Shown here: positions 17,767 to 26,567 of the stretch, piece after piece
Layout: each line of letters starts with the position of its first letter
Position numbering within the stretch: position 1 is the first letter of the stretch
Assembly (NCBI GenBank): GCA_964433135.1
Contig: CAYSQW010000024.1
Span: 1-45,401, forward strand
Length of the DNA: 45,401 nt
From: CAYSQW01 sp964433135
GTDB lineage: Bacteria > Acidobacteriota > Aminicenantia > Aminicenantales > Aminicenantaceae
Reading direction: 5' to 3'
The notes under the pieces: generated by a model
Seen by the model: the letters and a program-made list of their open reading frames with translations, nothing else
Told to the model about the DNA's origin: nothing
Databases searched by the model: none
Translations under genes and position numbers: made by a program

Positions 17767-19359
17767 TTAAAAGATGAACTTCAATCCGATGGTCACATCC
17801 AGTCCGGAGAGATTGAAATCGGCTTCCCGGATCGGAATCAGGGGGGATGTGCTGTTGATGGGATTGAAGCCCACCATATTCTCCCAGCCGTATTCGGGGT
17901 GCTCGTGATACAAGAGGTCGCCTTCATAGACGGTTTCATCCGGAGTGCCCTTGAAAAAAGTGGTCGTCCCCTTCATTTTATTGAAATTGACGATGCGTAC
18001 GCGGGCGTCCAGGAAGCCGATCCAGTTGGGTGAGAGGGTGATCTCCGCCAGTCCCCCGAGATGGAAGCCCCAGGAATTCTGACTGTAGAGGTCCTGGGCG
18101 ACGATCGTGCCGTTTGATTCCCAGACCAGCGTGCTGTCGAAATCGGCCATGTACAATCCCACCCCGCCGACCAGGCAGGTCCGGAGGAAGGACAGCTCGA
18201 TGATCTCATATTTCAAGTTCAGCACGACCGGCGTGACGTTGAGAGTGAAATTCCATGGCCCGGGATATGTGTGATGATACCCCCGCTCCTCATAATCGCG
18301 CCGAAAAGGGCCGGATTCCACTCCCACGGCGAAATGATCCGTCTGGTACCCGATTTCCCCCTTGTAGCCGAGAAAAAGCGGGGATCGGGTACTGCTGGCC
18401 GATCTTCCATAATAGACTCCGAGCCTGAATTCTTCTTCCCTATTGTAAAGATAACGCTGCGACACCACCAAATAGTAATCGCCGGCGCGGGAAAACATCG
18501 GGCCTCCGCCGATCTGAACATAAATCCCGCGAGCTTTCTGCCGGGGCGTGCGCTTGCGCCAGGATTCGGGGGATTCCGGAAACAACTGCCGGGCGAGTTC
18601 TCCGGTTTCCGCTCCGTGGATCTCCGCCGCCTCCATGAAATCGTGCGATTCGTCGGCTTGGTTGTCGCGTGCGGCGACGCGCGCCATCCGGATCCCGACC
18701 TTTTCATTGCTGGCCCCATGTTCGAGGGCTTTGATGAATTCCTTGCGGGCCTTCCGGTACTCGCCCAATTTCATCAGGATATCGCCTGAAGCGAGAAAAT
18801 ATTCGAAGGGGATCGATTGTTTGACGACCGCGGTTTTGGCCAGCTCGAAGGTCGTTTCATAGTACTGTTTTTTCAGATCTTCGATTTCGCTCCGGATCCG
18901 GAGGCGGTGAGATTCCGCTGTTTCGAGGTCTTTTTCCCTCCGGGCGATTTTTTCCGCCAGCTCGGCGAGCTTCTTTTCCAGATCGGGTTTGGTCTTATGA
19001 ATGGCGGATGATTCGTATGCGTACATCCCCAGATAATGCGCGATGGCGGTTTGGATATGTTCCCGGGCCTCGGTGTATTCACGGCGGTCGTATTCGATCA
19101 AGGCCAATCTATAAGCGGCTTTCGCGTGTTTGGGGAAAATCTCCAGGCACGCTCTGAACTTTTCCGCGGCCTTTCCGGCGTCTCCGCCGTCAAAGAGGCG
19201 TTCTCCCTGTCCGAACGCGGCGTCGGCTTCGATAAAAGCCCGGATTTCATCCAGGGGGATATCGGGAATCTCCTGGGTGAATCCTGATCCGGAAAGCATC
19301 GGAAGAACCAGGAAAACAGCCGATAAAATGTTTATTCCTGACCTTTTCCAAGATTTCAT
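17767..19359 (-). CDS. TPR protein fused to an outer-membrane beta-barrel
   Basis: 530 residues in three parts. After a signal peptide (about 1-29) come TPR-like helical repeats (about 45-110 and 185-225; for example DAGKAAEKFRACLEIFPKHAKAAYRLALIEYDRREYTEA, taken in pieces), separated by a charged coiled coil (about 125-180). From about 280 the sequence turns beta-rich and ends GLDVTIGLKFIF with a C-terminal Phe, as in outer-membrane barrels. Thus a periplasmic protein-binding arm appears tied to a barrel. ATG 19359 has GGAGA about 10 nt upstream. Cotranscribed with the small barrel gene that follows. Its role could be in transport, assembly or attachment; nothing in the sequence decides. Confidence 0.62.
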   Translation of the reverse strand: MKSWKRSGINILSAVFLVLPMLSGSGFTQEIPDIPLDEIRAFIEADAAFGQGERLFDGGDAGKAAEKFRACLEIFPKHAKAAYRLALIEYDRREYTEAREHIQTAIAHYLGMYAYESSAIHKTKPDLEKKLAELAEKIARREKDLETAESHRLRIRSEIEDLKKQYYETTFELAKTAVVKQSIPFEYFLASGDILMKLGEYRKARKEFIKALEHGASNEKVGIRMARVAARDNQADESHDFMEAAEIHGAETGELARQLFPESPESWRKRTPRQKARGIYVQIGGGPMFSRAGDYYLVVSQRYLYNREEEFRLGVYYGRSASSTRSPLFLGYKGEIGYQTDHFAVGVESGPFRRDYEERGYHHTYPGPWNFTLNVTPVVLNLKYEIIELSFLRTCLVGGVGLYMADFDSTLVWESNGTIVAQDLYSQNSWGFHLGGLAEITLSPNWIGFLDARVRIVNFNKMKGTTTFFKGTPDETVYEGDLLYHEHPEYGWENMVGFNPINSTSPLIPIREADFNLSGLDVTIGLKFIF

Positions 19360-19804
19360 GGGGCATGGTCTCCTTCATCCTTGACGGTAATATCATGAAA
19401 CGGGTCGATTTTGCGTCCTTTCATTTTGATCACAATCACTGCAATATGTATGCCAAACACGGAACAGCCCGCGCGAATATCCCGTGTCGCAGAAAAACCG
19501 TTCCGGAATCAGGACAGTTGTTGCTTGGAGCGGACTTTCCGTTCATGGCGCTTATTTTCCCGCGGCGTTTTCCCGATGCCGCATTCGTCACCACAAAAGA
19601 TAGCCGATCAGGATCGAAAAATAAAGAACCTTTACCGTATCCCGGATGAGGAGATGCTTTCATCCGAATCGTGGCGGGGGGACGGCTTGTGGTTTGAAAG
19701 GATATGAGCTAAAATAAATTTCGACATCGGATTGAAGGACCGATGCCGTACTGCATTTTTATGGGAAATGGGACCGGATCGATTTTGAGGCCGGAAAAGC
19801 GAAT
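19360..19804. other. divergent intergenic region, 445 bp
   Basis: No gene is supported here. Toward the plus strand a TTGTGG-N17-TAAAAT pair at 19687-19715 could be the promoter of the VWFA-related gene. Downstream, about 19727-19747, a CATCGG/CCGATG inverted repeat with a 9-nt loop would form a small hairpin in its leader. The rest shows no clear structure. Confidence 0.35.
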
Positions 19805-21880
19805 ATGCCAAAAGGGATATTTCATGTCATGATCGGTGCCGCTCTGGTGCTCAGCGTCGTGCTTTCCGGACCGGCGGCGGTCCCGCCGCAGGAAACGGAT
19901 CAGCAGCCGCTTCAGTACGAGGTGTCGGTGATCTTGAAATTGGTTCAGGTTTACGTGACCGACAGGGGAGGACACCCGGTAACCGATCTTACCATCGAAG
20001 ATTTCGAGCTCTACGATAACGATGAACGCCGGACCCTGAGTGCTTTTGAAAAACACGTTTTCACCCGACACGATCCGAATGCGGGATCGGAGGGCGGACC
20101 CGTCGTTTCGCCCCCTCCGCGTCTCAACCGTAAGTACTTCCTGTTTTTCGATTTTGCCTTCAACACGCCGGCCGGCATTCTGAAGTCCAAGGAAGCGGCT
20201 CTTCATTTTATCGATACCGCTCTCGATCCCACGGATGAAGTGGGCGTCGTTTCCTATTCGGCCGTTAAGAACCTGGTCCTCAACCAGTATCTGACCGACG
20301 ATCATCAGGAAGTCCGGCGTGCGGTGGAAGAGATCGGCGGCGGCCGCCTTCTCGACGGCGGCAGGAACACCGAACGGGAATACTGGCGGCTGCAGGATAA
20401 GCTTCACGAGGAAGACGAACTGTCGGTATTCGGATTCACCGAAAGCAAATCCCATCTGAAGAACATGGAGGAGCGCGGGGTCAAATACGACCGGGAAGAT
20501 TATAAGGTGCGGGCTTCGAAGTTTTCACTGCGGATGAAGGATTTCGCCAAAACCCTGCGCTATATCCCGGGGACCAAGAACATCATCCTGTTTTCCACCG
20601 GGATTCCCCATTCTCTCATGTACGGCAAGGCGGCGCCTCCCCGGATGAAAAACGCCCGGAGGATGACCCAACCGGGGGATGTCAGAACGCGTAATTATTA
20701 CGAAGCCATGCTCAAGGAGCTGTCCGACGCCAACTGCACGGTTTTCACCCTCAATGCCGAAGAGTTGAGATCGACCGTCCGGCAGGATGACGACATGGTC
20801 GGGGGTTACCCCTTCAGCCCGGACGAGATCATGGGCGGGGAGAGTCTGAAGCGCCTCTCCGAGGTTACGGGCGGCCGGCATTTCCGCGATCTCAATGACC
20901 GGGAGGCGGTGTCCCGGGAAATCAACGATCTCACAGGATCATATTACACTCTGGGGTATTCGATCCATTCCCAATGGGACGGCAAATACCACAAAATAAA
21001 GGTTAAAGTCGGGAGAAAGGGCTGCCGGGTTCACGCTCAGGCCGGTTATTTCAATCCCAAGCCGTTTGCGACCTTTTCCGACATGGAAAAGCGGCTGCAT
21101 CTCGCCGATCTGGCGCTCAGCGACAATCCCCAATTCCAGGTTCCGCTGGAGTTCCCGCTGGCGGCTTGGTACGCGGTCGCCGACCACCGACCGCATCTGC
21201 TTTTGTTCTCTTCCTGGGACCGTGACCGTTTGGAAGCGGTGCTGGGGCCGGAAGTGGAGGTCGTTTCGCTGATCCTCGACAAGCAGAACCGGATCGTCTC
21301 CCAGCAGCGATCGGTAGAGGATCTCAGCCGGCTGCCGAAAGGCGCGGTCATCCACACCGCACGGTACCCGCTCGCACACGGCGGTTATACCTGCCGGGTG
21401 GTCCTGCGCAACCTGGAGACGGGAAGGGGAGCCGTCGCCTCGGTGGTGGGCAAAGTGGGACGTCCCCCTGAAAGCGGGATCGAGCTTTACCCCCCTCTGC
21501 TGCTCCAACCCGACAGGAATATTCGCTATCTCGGAACACCGCCCACCTCGATTCCATTCAATCCGGGTTCCTTCCGGCCGTTTCCTGCGGAATGGCCGGC
21601 GGGCCGGGACGAGGCGCTGGCCGTACTTAGGTGCGCAACATCCGGAATACCCGAGCCGGAGTTCCGGCTGGCGGTCTATGCCGTAAACCGTGAGACCGGG
21701 AACCGGATACCGATATCCTCCTCCATGAGCAGACGGCGATCCGAGGCGGCGGGAGAGATCCTGTGGCTGAAGCTTCTGCTGGGGGAACTTGAGGCGGGCT
21801 CGTATTACCTTTATATCCTGGTTCAGGAGATGACCGTCGGCGCCCGGGCTCACGAGACCGTATCGATCCTCGTGCGTTAG
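19805..21880 (+). CDS. exported VWFA-related (Acidobacteria-type) protein
   Basis: 691 residues with a signal peptide (about 1-27). The N-terminal region (about 40-85: LVQVYVTDRGGHPVTDLTIEDFELYDNDE) and the following von Willebrand A-like domain (about 108-360, with YFLFFDFAFN, DEVGVVSYS and NIILFSTGIPHSL) match the VWFA-related proteins that are multiplied in Acidobacteria-like genomes. The MIDAS site normally reads DxSxS, but here it is D116-F-A-F-N120, so classical metal binding is doubtful. The domain ends with LTGSYYTLGYS, and a further 290-residue, beta-rich C-terminal part follows. Such proteins are thought to bind other proteins at the cell surface. It stands alone, with a divergent neighbour upstream. 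Confidence 0.78.
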   Translation: MPKGIFHVMIGAALVLSVVLSGPAAVPPQETDQQPLQYEVSVILKLVQVYVTDRGGHPVTDLTIEDFELYDNDERRTLSAFEKHVFTRHDPNAGSEGGPVVSPPPRLNRKYFLFFDFAFNTPAGILKSKEAALHFIDTALDPTDEVGVVSYSAVKNLVLNQYLTDDHQEVRRAVEEIGGGRLLDGGRNTEREYWRLQDKLHEEDELSVFGFTESKSHLKNMEERGVKYDREDYKVRASKFSLRMKDFAKTLRYIPGTKNIILFSTGIPHSLMYGKAAPPRMKNARRMTQPGDVRTRNYYEAMLKELSDANCTVFTLNAEELRSTVRQDDDMVGGYPFSPDEIMGGESLKRLSEVTGGRHFRDLNDREAVSREINDLTGSYYTLGYSIHSQWDGKYHKIKVKVGRKGCRVHAQAGYFNPKPFATFSDMEKRLHLADLALSDNPQFQVPLEFPLAAWYAVADHRPHLLLFSSWDRDRLEAVLGPEVEVVSLILDKQNRIVSQQRSVEDLSRLPKGAVIHTARYPLAHGGYTCRVVLRNLETGRGAVASVVGKVGRPPESGIELYPPLLLQPDRNIRYLGTPPTSIPFNPGSFRPFPAEWPAGRDEALAVLRCATSGIPEPEFRLAVYAVNRETGNRIPISSSMSRRRSEAAGEILWLKLLLGELEAGSYYLYILVQEMTVGARAHETVSILVR

Positions 21881-22078
21881 AGATCCCGCGGTTTTTCGGT
21901 TCCCGATCTGTTCGAATCACTCTTTGCCCCGGAACCTTGCCGCCGGCTGTCCGATCTGAATTATTTTTTTCTCTTCGTTGGAATTTGTCCCGGGATGGAT
22001 TAACATTAAGGTCCGAGGGGAAGTCACCCCGGAACCGGCGGGACCCGCGGAGTCGGAAGAAAAAAAGGGAGGCTCGGC

Positions 22079-22462
22079 ATGAAGATCAAATTGACCAGCG
22101 TCATCGTTAGCGATCAGGGGAAAGCCCTGAAGTTTTACACGGAAACATTAGGTTTTGTTAAAAAAACCGATATGCCGGCCGGAAATCACAGGTGGCTGAC
22201 GGTGGTTTCGCCCGAAGCGCCGGATGAGGTGGAGCTGCTTTTGGAACCGAATGAAAATCCCGCCGCCAAAGTGTACCAGAAAGCGCTGTTTGATGCGGGA
22301 ATCCCGCTTACGGCGTTTGCCGTAGATGACATTCAGGAAGAATTCAACAGGCTCAAAGCGCGGGGGGTGTTTTTTATATCGAAACCGACGGCAGCCGGAC
22401 CGGCCGTCGTCGCCATATTCGACGATACCTGCGGCAATCTCATCGAGATCTATCAGACCTGA
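22079..22462 (+). CDS. VOC-family (glyoxalase/bleomycin-resistance-like) protein
   Basis: 127-residue single VOC unit pair of beta-alpha-beta-beta-beta modules: TSVIVSDQGKALKFYTETLGF at the start, VELLLEP in the middle, and GNLIEIYQT at the end. E119-type Glu near the C terminus fits a metal ligand, but the usual His at the first strand is replaced (LTSVIVSD), so it is probably not a glyoxalase I. GGGAGG lies about 7 nt upstream of ATG 22079. Cytoplasmic. It opens a plus-strand run with an OsmC protein and a ferritin-like protein. Confidence 0.8.
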   Translation: MKIKLTSVIVSDQGKALKFYTETLGFVKKTDMPAGNHRWLTVVSPEAPDEVELLLEPNENPAAKVYQKALFDAGIPLTAFAVDDIQEEFNRLKARGVFFISKPTAAGPAVVAIFDDTCGNLIEIYQT

Positions 22463-22529
22463 AGATGCCGCATGAATGCGGCGCCGCGGTACGGAACCCG
22501 GATATGAATAGAGGCGAGAGGAGGAACAC

Positions 22530-22955
22530 ATGAAACGCAAGGCATCGGCTGTATGGAAGGGTGGAATAAAAGAAGGGCGGGGAACGATTTCGACGGAAAC
22601 CGGGGTTCTCTCCGACACGCCGTATTCTTTCAGCGCCCGCTTCGAAGAGGGAAAAGGCACCAATCCGGAAGAATTGATCGCCGCCGCGCATGCGGGGTGT
22701 TTCACGATGGCGTTATCCGGCCAATTGGGGGAAGCGGGACTCACGGCGGAACGCATCGAGACCACGGCGGCGGTGACGCTGGTGAAAACCGAAGCCGGAT
22801 TCACCATCACAAAGGTTCATTTGGATGTCGCCGCCAAGGTTTCCGGAGCCGATCGTCCGGCCTTTGAGCGGGCGGCTGAAAACGCCAAGACCGGCTGCCC
22901 TGTTTCGCGGTTGTTGAACGCGAAGATCACGATGGATGTCCGGCTCGAAGATTAG
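22530..22955 (+). CDS. OsmC-type peroxide reductase
   Basis: 141-residue OsmC-family thiol peroxidase, which reduces organic hydroperoxides in the cytoplasm. Both active Cys are present: C57 in AAHAGCF and C123 in TGCPVSR, with the conserved NPEELIAAAHA helix in front. The N terminus (KASAVWKGGIKEGRGTIST) matches the OsmC rather than the Ohr branch. Strong Shine-Dalgarno sequence (GAGGAGG). It lies 67 nt after the VOC gene and 125 nt before the ferritin-like gene, suggesting an oxidative-stress group. Confidence 0.88.
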   Translation: MKRKASAVWKGGIKEGRGTISTETGVLSDTPYSFSARFEEGKGTNPEELIAAAHAGCFTMALSGQLGEAGLTAERIETTAAVTLVKTEAGFTITKVHLDVAAKVSGADRPAFERAAENAKTGCPVSRLLNAKITMDVRLED

Positions 22956-23080
22956 GATGAAACACCGATCCGGGGATCCGGAGCTTCGGCTTGGAAACGC
23001 GAAACGGATAAAAAGAGTATTCGATGGAAAATGATGTGCCGACAATGCACAATCAAAATTTATTATAGAGGAGGCATGTT

Positions 23081-23380
23081 ATGCCGGATTTTGGAAGTCC
23101 ATTCTCGGGATTGGCGAAAGATCGCAAGCTCACCGATGAAGAATTGATCCGAGCCATAAGGTTTATGGTTGCGGCGGAATATGAGGCCATTCAGCTGTAT
23201 ATGCAGCTGGCGGAATCGACCGACAACAAATTGGCGATCGAAGTCTTGAAGGATATCGCCGACGAAGAGAGAGTTCATGCGGGTGAGTTCTTGCGCCTGC
23301 TGAAGGAATTGGCTCCCGACGAGGAGAAATTTTATGCCGAGGGAGCCGAAGAGGTCGAAGAAGAAATCGAAAAGCTGTAA
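23081..23380 (+). CDS. stand-alone ferritin-like protein of encapsulin-cargo type
   Basis: 99-residue helical protein with the di-iron marks E33 (MVAAEYEAIQLY) and E63-x-x-H66 (DEERVHAGEF), the compact two-helix plan of encapsulated ferritin. It recalls the ferritin-like domain fused to the archaeal encapsulin of Pyrococcus. A half-length protein like this would build its iron site between two subunits. The acidic tail (AEEVEEEIEKL) could serve as a targeting peptide. Shine-Dalgarno GAGGAGG 6 nt upstream of ATG 23081. No encapsulin shell gene is in the window: the next gene, 74 nt on, is an M28 peptidase. Iron storage or peroxide detoxification is likely. Confidence 0.75.
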   Translation: MPDFGSPFSGLAKDRKLTDEELIRAIRFMVAAEYEAIQLYMQLAESTDNKLAIEVLKDIADEERVHAGEFLRLLKELAPDEEKFYAEGAEEVEEEIEKL

Positions 23381-23454
23381 ACCACGGCTTTCGCTTCCGG
23401 TCGGCCGTACCGGTTGGCCGGAAGCGTCGGCTGTTTTGAAGGAGGGGAGTTCAT

Positions 23455-25041
23455 ATGATGAAACGGTTTTCTTTTATCATCTGGTTGTGTATACCGGCAT
23501 TATTGATATCTACGGCGTATGCCCAGACGGATCCCGTTGTTGAGAAGATCATCGATTTGGGCACGACGGACAATCGGGTCATGGATCACCTGGATATCCT
23601 GACCAACCGCATCGGCGGCCGTTTGATCGGCTCCGGCGCCTATGAAGACGCTGAGAAATGGACGGCCTCGGAGTTCAGGAAATGGGGCCTTGAGGTCGAC
23701 ATGGACGAGGCCGGCGAGCTTCCGGTCGGTTTCAACCGCGGGCCCTGGTTCGGCAGGATGCTTTCGGAAGACGGCATGATCCTGCATTTCGTAACGCCTT
23801 CCTACACCGCCGGAACCAAAGGCGTGCAGCGCGGTCCGGTTCTTATGGAACCCCGCTCTCAAAAAGAGTTCGACAACATGAAAGGCGCCTTGAAGGGCGC
23901 CTGGGTTCTGATCTCCGGGAAAAGCGGCGGCCGGCCGATCGACGCGTCGGAAAAAGCGGACGAGAAAAGAGCCAAGATCATCGCGGAGAACGATGAGATA
24001 GAAAAAAAGAACGAGGAGATCCGTCGGGAGAACCGCAAAAACCGCGACAAACCCGATGCCCAAAAGGAATATCTTCCGCTCAAGGATGAGCCCGCCCTGT
24101 TCTACAAGCAGATGAAAGCCGCCGGGATCCTGGGCATCATCCAGTCCGCGCCGGTTCCCTTGAGAGCGCTGCGCGATACGGATGCCATCCTCAATATGTC
24201 CTGGGAGACGCTGCCCACGGTACCGGATATCAAGCTGGATGAAAATCAGTATGCCGTGATCAAGAAGAAGGTCGAGGAACGTCGGTACTTTCTTCTGGAA
24301 TTCGATATCCGCAACCACTTCAGGATGGGCCCGGTGAAATACCACAACGTGATCGGGATCATCCGGGGCACGGAATTTCCCGACGAATACGTGGTCGTGG
24401 GGGGACATCTGGACGCCTATGACGTGGCCACCGGCGGCGTCGACTGCGGTGTCGGCGTGACCAATGCCATGGAAGCCGCGCGTTTGATCATGGCGGCCGG
24501 TGGCCGGCCCCGGCGGACCATGCTGTTCTGCCTGTATGCGGGAGAGGAGTTCGGTCTCTTCGGCTCGAAAAGCTGGGTGAGACGGAATCCGGATAAGTGG
24601 GATAAGATCTCGAACATGTTCAATCGAGACGGCGGCCCTTCCTGTCCCACCGGGATCAAAGTGACGCCGACCATGCGCGCGGATATGGAAAAGGTATGCG
24701 CCCCCGTAAACGGCATCAATCCCGAATTTCCGTTTGTGATCGAGGACAGGGAGCCCAGAGAGATCCCGGCTCGGGCCGGAGGAACGGATTCCGGGTCCTA
24801 CGCGGTCAAGGGGATTCCCACCATGGGATTCGAGTCGGGCTATCCGCGGGGAGACAACTTCAGCTACCAGGAGATCTGGCATACCGAGCGTGATCTGTAC
24901 AACAAGATGATCCCCGATTACCAGGCGCACAGCTCCGTGGTCACGGCGGTTGTTGCTTACGGCGTCGCCAACCTGGACCACCTGCTGTCGCGTGAAGGTT
25001 TCTATCTCCCCAGAAAAGAAGAGGAGCTCAAGAAGAAATAA
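23455..25041 (+). CDS. exported M28-family aminopeptidase-like protein
   Basis: 528 residues with a signal peptide (about 1-23, ending AYA-Q). The zinc-peptidase core (about 295-510) shows the M28 order: H318 (GGHLDAYD), D330 (GGVDCGVG), E364/E365 (AGEEFG), D392 (NRDGG), and a late His in EIWHTERD. A PA-like or lid segment rich in Lys and Glu (about 135-220) interrupts the N-terminal half. It would release N-terminal residues from peptides in the periplasm. In the second motif a Cys follows the Asp where Asn or Asp-Gly is more usual. It starts at an ATG-ATG pair behind GGAGGGGAG. Its stop is followed at once by a palindromic repeat that separates it from the convergent M20 gene. Confidence 0.85.
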   Translation: MMKRFSFIIWLCIPALLISTAYAQTDPVVEKIIDLGTTDNRVMDHLDILTNRIGGRLIGSGAYEDAEKWTASEFRKWGLEVDMDEAGELPVGFNRGPWFGRMLSEDGMILHFVTPSYTAGTKGVQRGPVLMEPRSQKEFDNMKGALKGAWVLISGKSGGRPIDASEKADEKRAKIIAENDEIEKKNEEIRRENRKNRDKPDAQKEYLPLKDEPALFYKQMKAAGILGIIQSAPVPLRALRDTDAILNMSWETLPTVPDIKLDENQYAVIKKKVEERRYFLLEFDIRNHFRMGPVKYHNVIGIIRGTEFPDEYVVVGGHLDAYDVATGGVDCGVGVTNAMEAARLIMAAGGRPRRTMLFCLYAGEEFGLFGSKSWVRRNPDKWDKISNMFNRDGGPSCPTGIKVTPTMRADMEKVCAPVNGINPEFPFVIEDREPREIPARAGGTDSGSYAVKGIPTMGFESGYPRGDNFSYQEIWHTERDLYNKMIPDYQAHSSVVTAVVAYGVANLDHLLSREGFYLPRKEEELKKK

Positions 25042-25043
25042 CA

Positions 25044-25129
25044 ATCTGGGGTCGGGCCTGAAATTACCTATCGGAATTTTTGGGCCCGACCCCAGATTGC
25101 CGATCGGGAATTCCGGGCCCGACCCCGGT
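25044..25129. repeat. palindromic intergenic repeat, copy A (REP-like; bidirectional terminator)
   Basis: Two perfect 15-bp arms, 25044-25058 (ATCTGGGGTCGGGCC) and 25083-25097, enclose a 24-nt centre that itself contains an AATT-CC...GG-AATT dyad. A second half-copy (25098-25129, core GATCGGGAATTCC then GGGCCCGACCCC) follows directly. It fills the whole space between two convergent genes and so could end transcription from both sides. Same family as the copies at 27311 and 35991. Confidence 0.85.
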
Positions 25130-26500
25130 TTATTTGCTCAGCATGTATTCAACCGCCAGGCCGGCCAGCGCGCGGGTGCCGATGATCAGCGCGCTTTCAT
25201 CAACGATCAGATACGGCGAGTGGAGCGGGACCGCGTCCGCCGGATCGGTTCCCCGCGAGCGGACGCCCAGAAAGATGAAAAGACCCGGGATCTTTCGGGC
25301 ATAGGCTGAAAAATCCTCGGCGCCGGTATGGGGTTTGCAGAGGATGAGATTTTCTTTTCCGGTCACCCGTTCGAGCGCCGGGACCATCCGGGCCGTCAGC
25401 TCCGGGTCGTTCCAGGTCATCGAAGTGCCGCCGCTGATCCGGACCTCGGCGGTGGCGCCGGCGCTTTCGGCGATCTTGATGACGGTTCGCTCGACCCGTT
25501 CCCGGATCTCTTGTTGCATGTCCGCGTCGAACGTCCGGATGGTTCCGCTCATGGTGACCTCAGCCGGGATGATGTTGGAGCGGACGCCGCCGTTGATGGT
25601 AGCGATGGTGATGACGGCCGGGGCTTTCGTCAGTTCGAGCTGGCGGCTGGTTATGGTCTGAAGCGCCAGGATGATCTGGGAGCTCACGACAATGGGATCG
25701 ATCCCTTTCCAGGGATAAGCGCCGTGGGTCTGGCTCCCGCGCACCGTGATGTGCAGGCTGGAGGGGCTCGCCATGGACGCTTCCGGCCGGTAGCCGATCT
25801 TTCCCGTTTCCCAGTCTGTGAAGATGTGCTGCCCGAAGATGACTTCGGGCTTCGGATCCTCGAGCACCCCCTCTTCGATCATGAGGGAAGCGCCCCCTCT
25901 TTCACCCGCCGGTGACCCTTCCTCCGCCGGTTGGAAGATGAACTTCACCGTTCCGGGAAGGGAATCGCGCAGTTCCGCGAGGATCGCGGCCGCTCCCATA
26001 AGCATCGCCGTATGGCAGTCATGCCCGCAGGCATGCATAACGCCGACGTCCCTGCCGTTATAGGTCGCACGGGCTTTCGACGCGAAGGGGAGGTCGACCG
26101 CTTCCGTCACCGGAAGCGCGTCCATGTCCGCTCTCAGCGCCACCACCGGTCCCGGCAAGCCGCCCCTGAGCAGCCCGACCACCCCAGTGTGTCCCACTCC
26201 GGTTTTAACCTCCATCCCCAGCTTCCGGAGATGCTCCGCAACCTTTTTCGCCGTCCGGAATTCGCGGTTCCCCAGCTCGGGGTGTTCATGGATATCCCGG
26301 CGCCAGGAGATGATCGCGGCTTCTTTTTGAAGAGCGAGCCGGTCGATCTCCTCGAGGAGTCTTTGGGGATTCCAGTTTTGTGACCATAATAACGGGAGGG
26401 ATGCCAACAGCATGAAACCCGTAAGGAACATGCGTGCCGCGCGGCCGTGAGATCTTAAAGAAAAAAATGGATGATGAGACGTTTGCCTTGGATTAATCAT
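25130..26500 (-). CDS. exported M20-family amidohydrolase (hippurate/IAA-amino-acid hydrolase-like)
   Basis: 456 residues. After an N-terminal basic and hydrophobic stretch (signal, about 16-40) come HEHPELG (71-77), LRADMDALP (122-130), HACGHDCHTAM (156-166) and AEEG (192-195), the metal-binding pattern of M20D enzymes, which split N-acyl amino acids; C158, H160 and E194 are likely metal ligands. The dimerisation domain lies about 230-340. ATG 26500 has AAGGAAGG 4-5 nt upstream; an internal Met (residue 24) would give a shorter signal. Converges on the M28 gene, with the palindrome between. An exported location is unusual for this mostly cytoplasmic family. Confidence 0.85.
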   Translation of the reverse strand: MINPRQTSHHPFFSLRSHGRAARMFLTGFMLLASLPLLWSQNWNPQRLLEEIDRLALQKEAAIISWRRDIHEHPELGNREFRTAKKVAEHLRKLGMEVKTGVGHTGVVGLLRGGLPGPVVALRADMDALPVTEAVDLPFASKARATYNGRDVGVMHACGHDCHTAMLMGAAAILAELRDSLPGTVKFIFQPAEEGSPAGERGGASLMIEEGVLEDPKPEVIFGQHIFTDWETGKIGYRPEASMASPSSLHITVRGSQTHGAYPWKGIDPIVVSSQIILALQTITSRQLELTKAPAVITIATINGGVRSNIIPAEVTMSGTIRTFDADMQQEIRERVERTVIKIAESAGATAEVRISGGTSMTWNDPELTARMVPALERVTGKENLILCKPHTGAEDFSAYARKIPGLFIFLGVRSRGTDPADAVPLHSPYLIVDESALIIGTRALAGLAVEYMLSK

Positions 26501-26567
26501 GCAGCCTTCCTTTTAATCCGTGAATTATGGTGTGACGGGGAAACGCTCTTGCACGGCTCCGGAGACA

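Noticed and set aside
23039..23066. CCGACA-N16-TATTAT as promoter of the ferritin-like gene
   Set aside because: Transcription would begin within or after the Shine-Dalgarno sequence, leaving no ribosome site.
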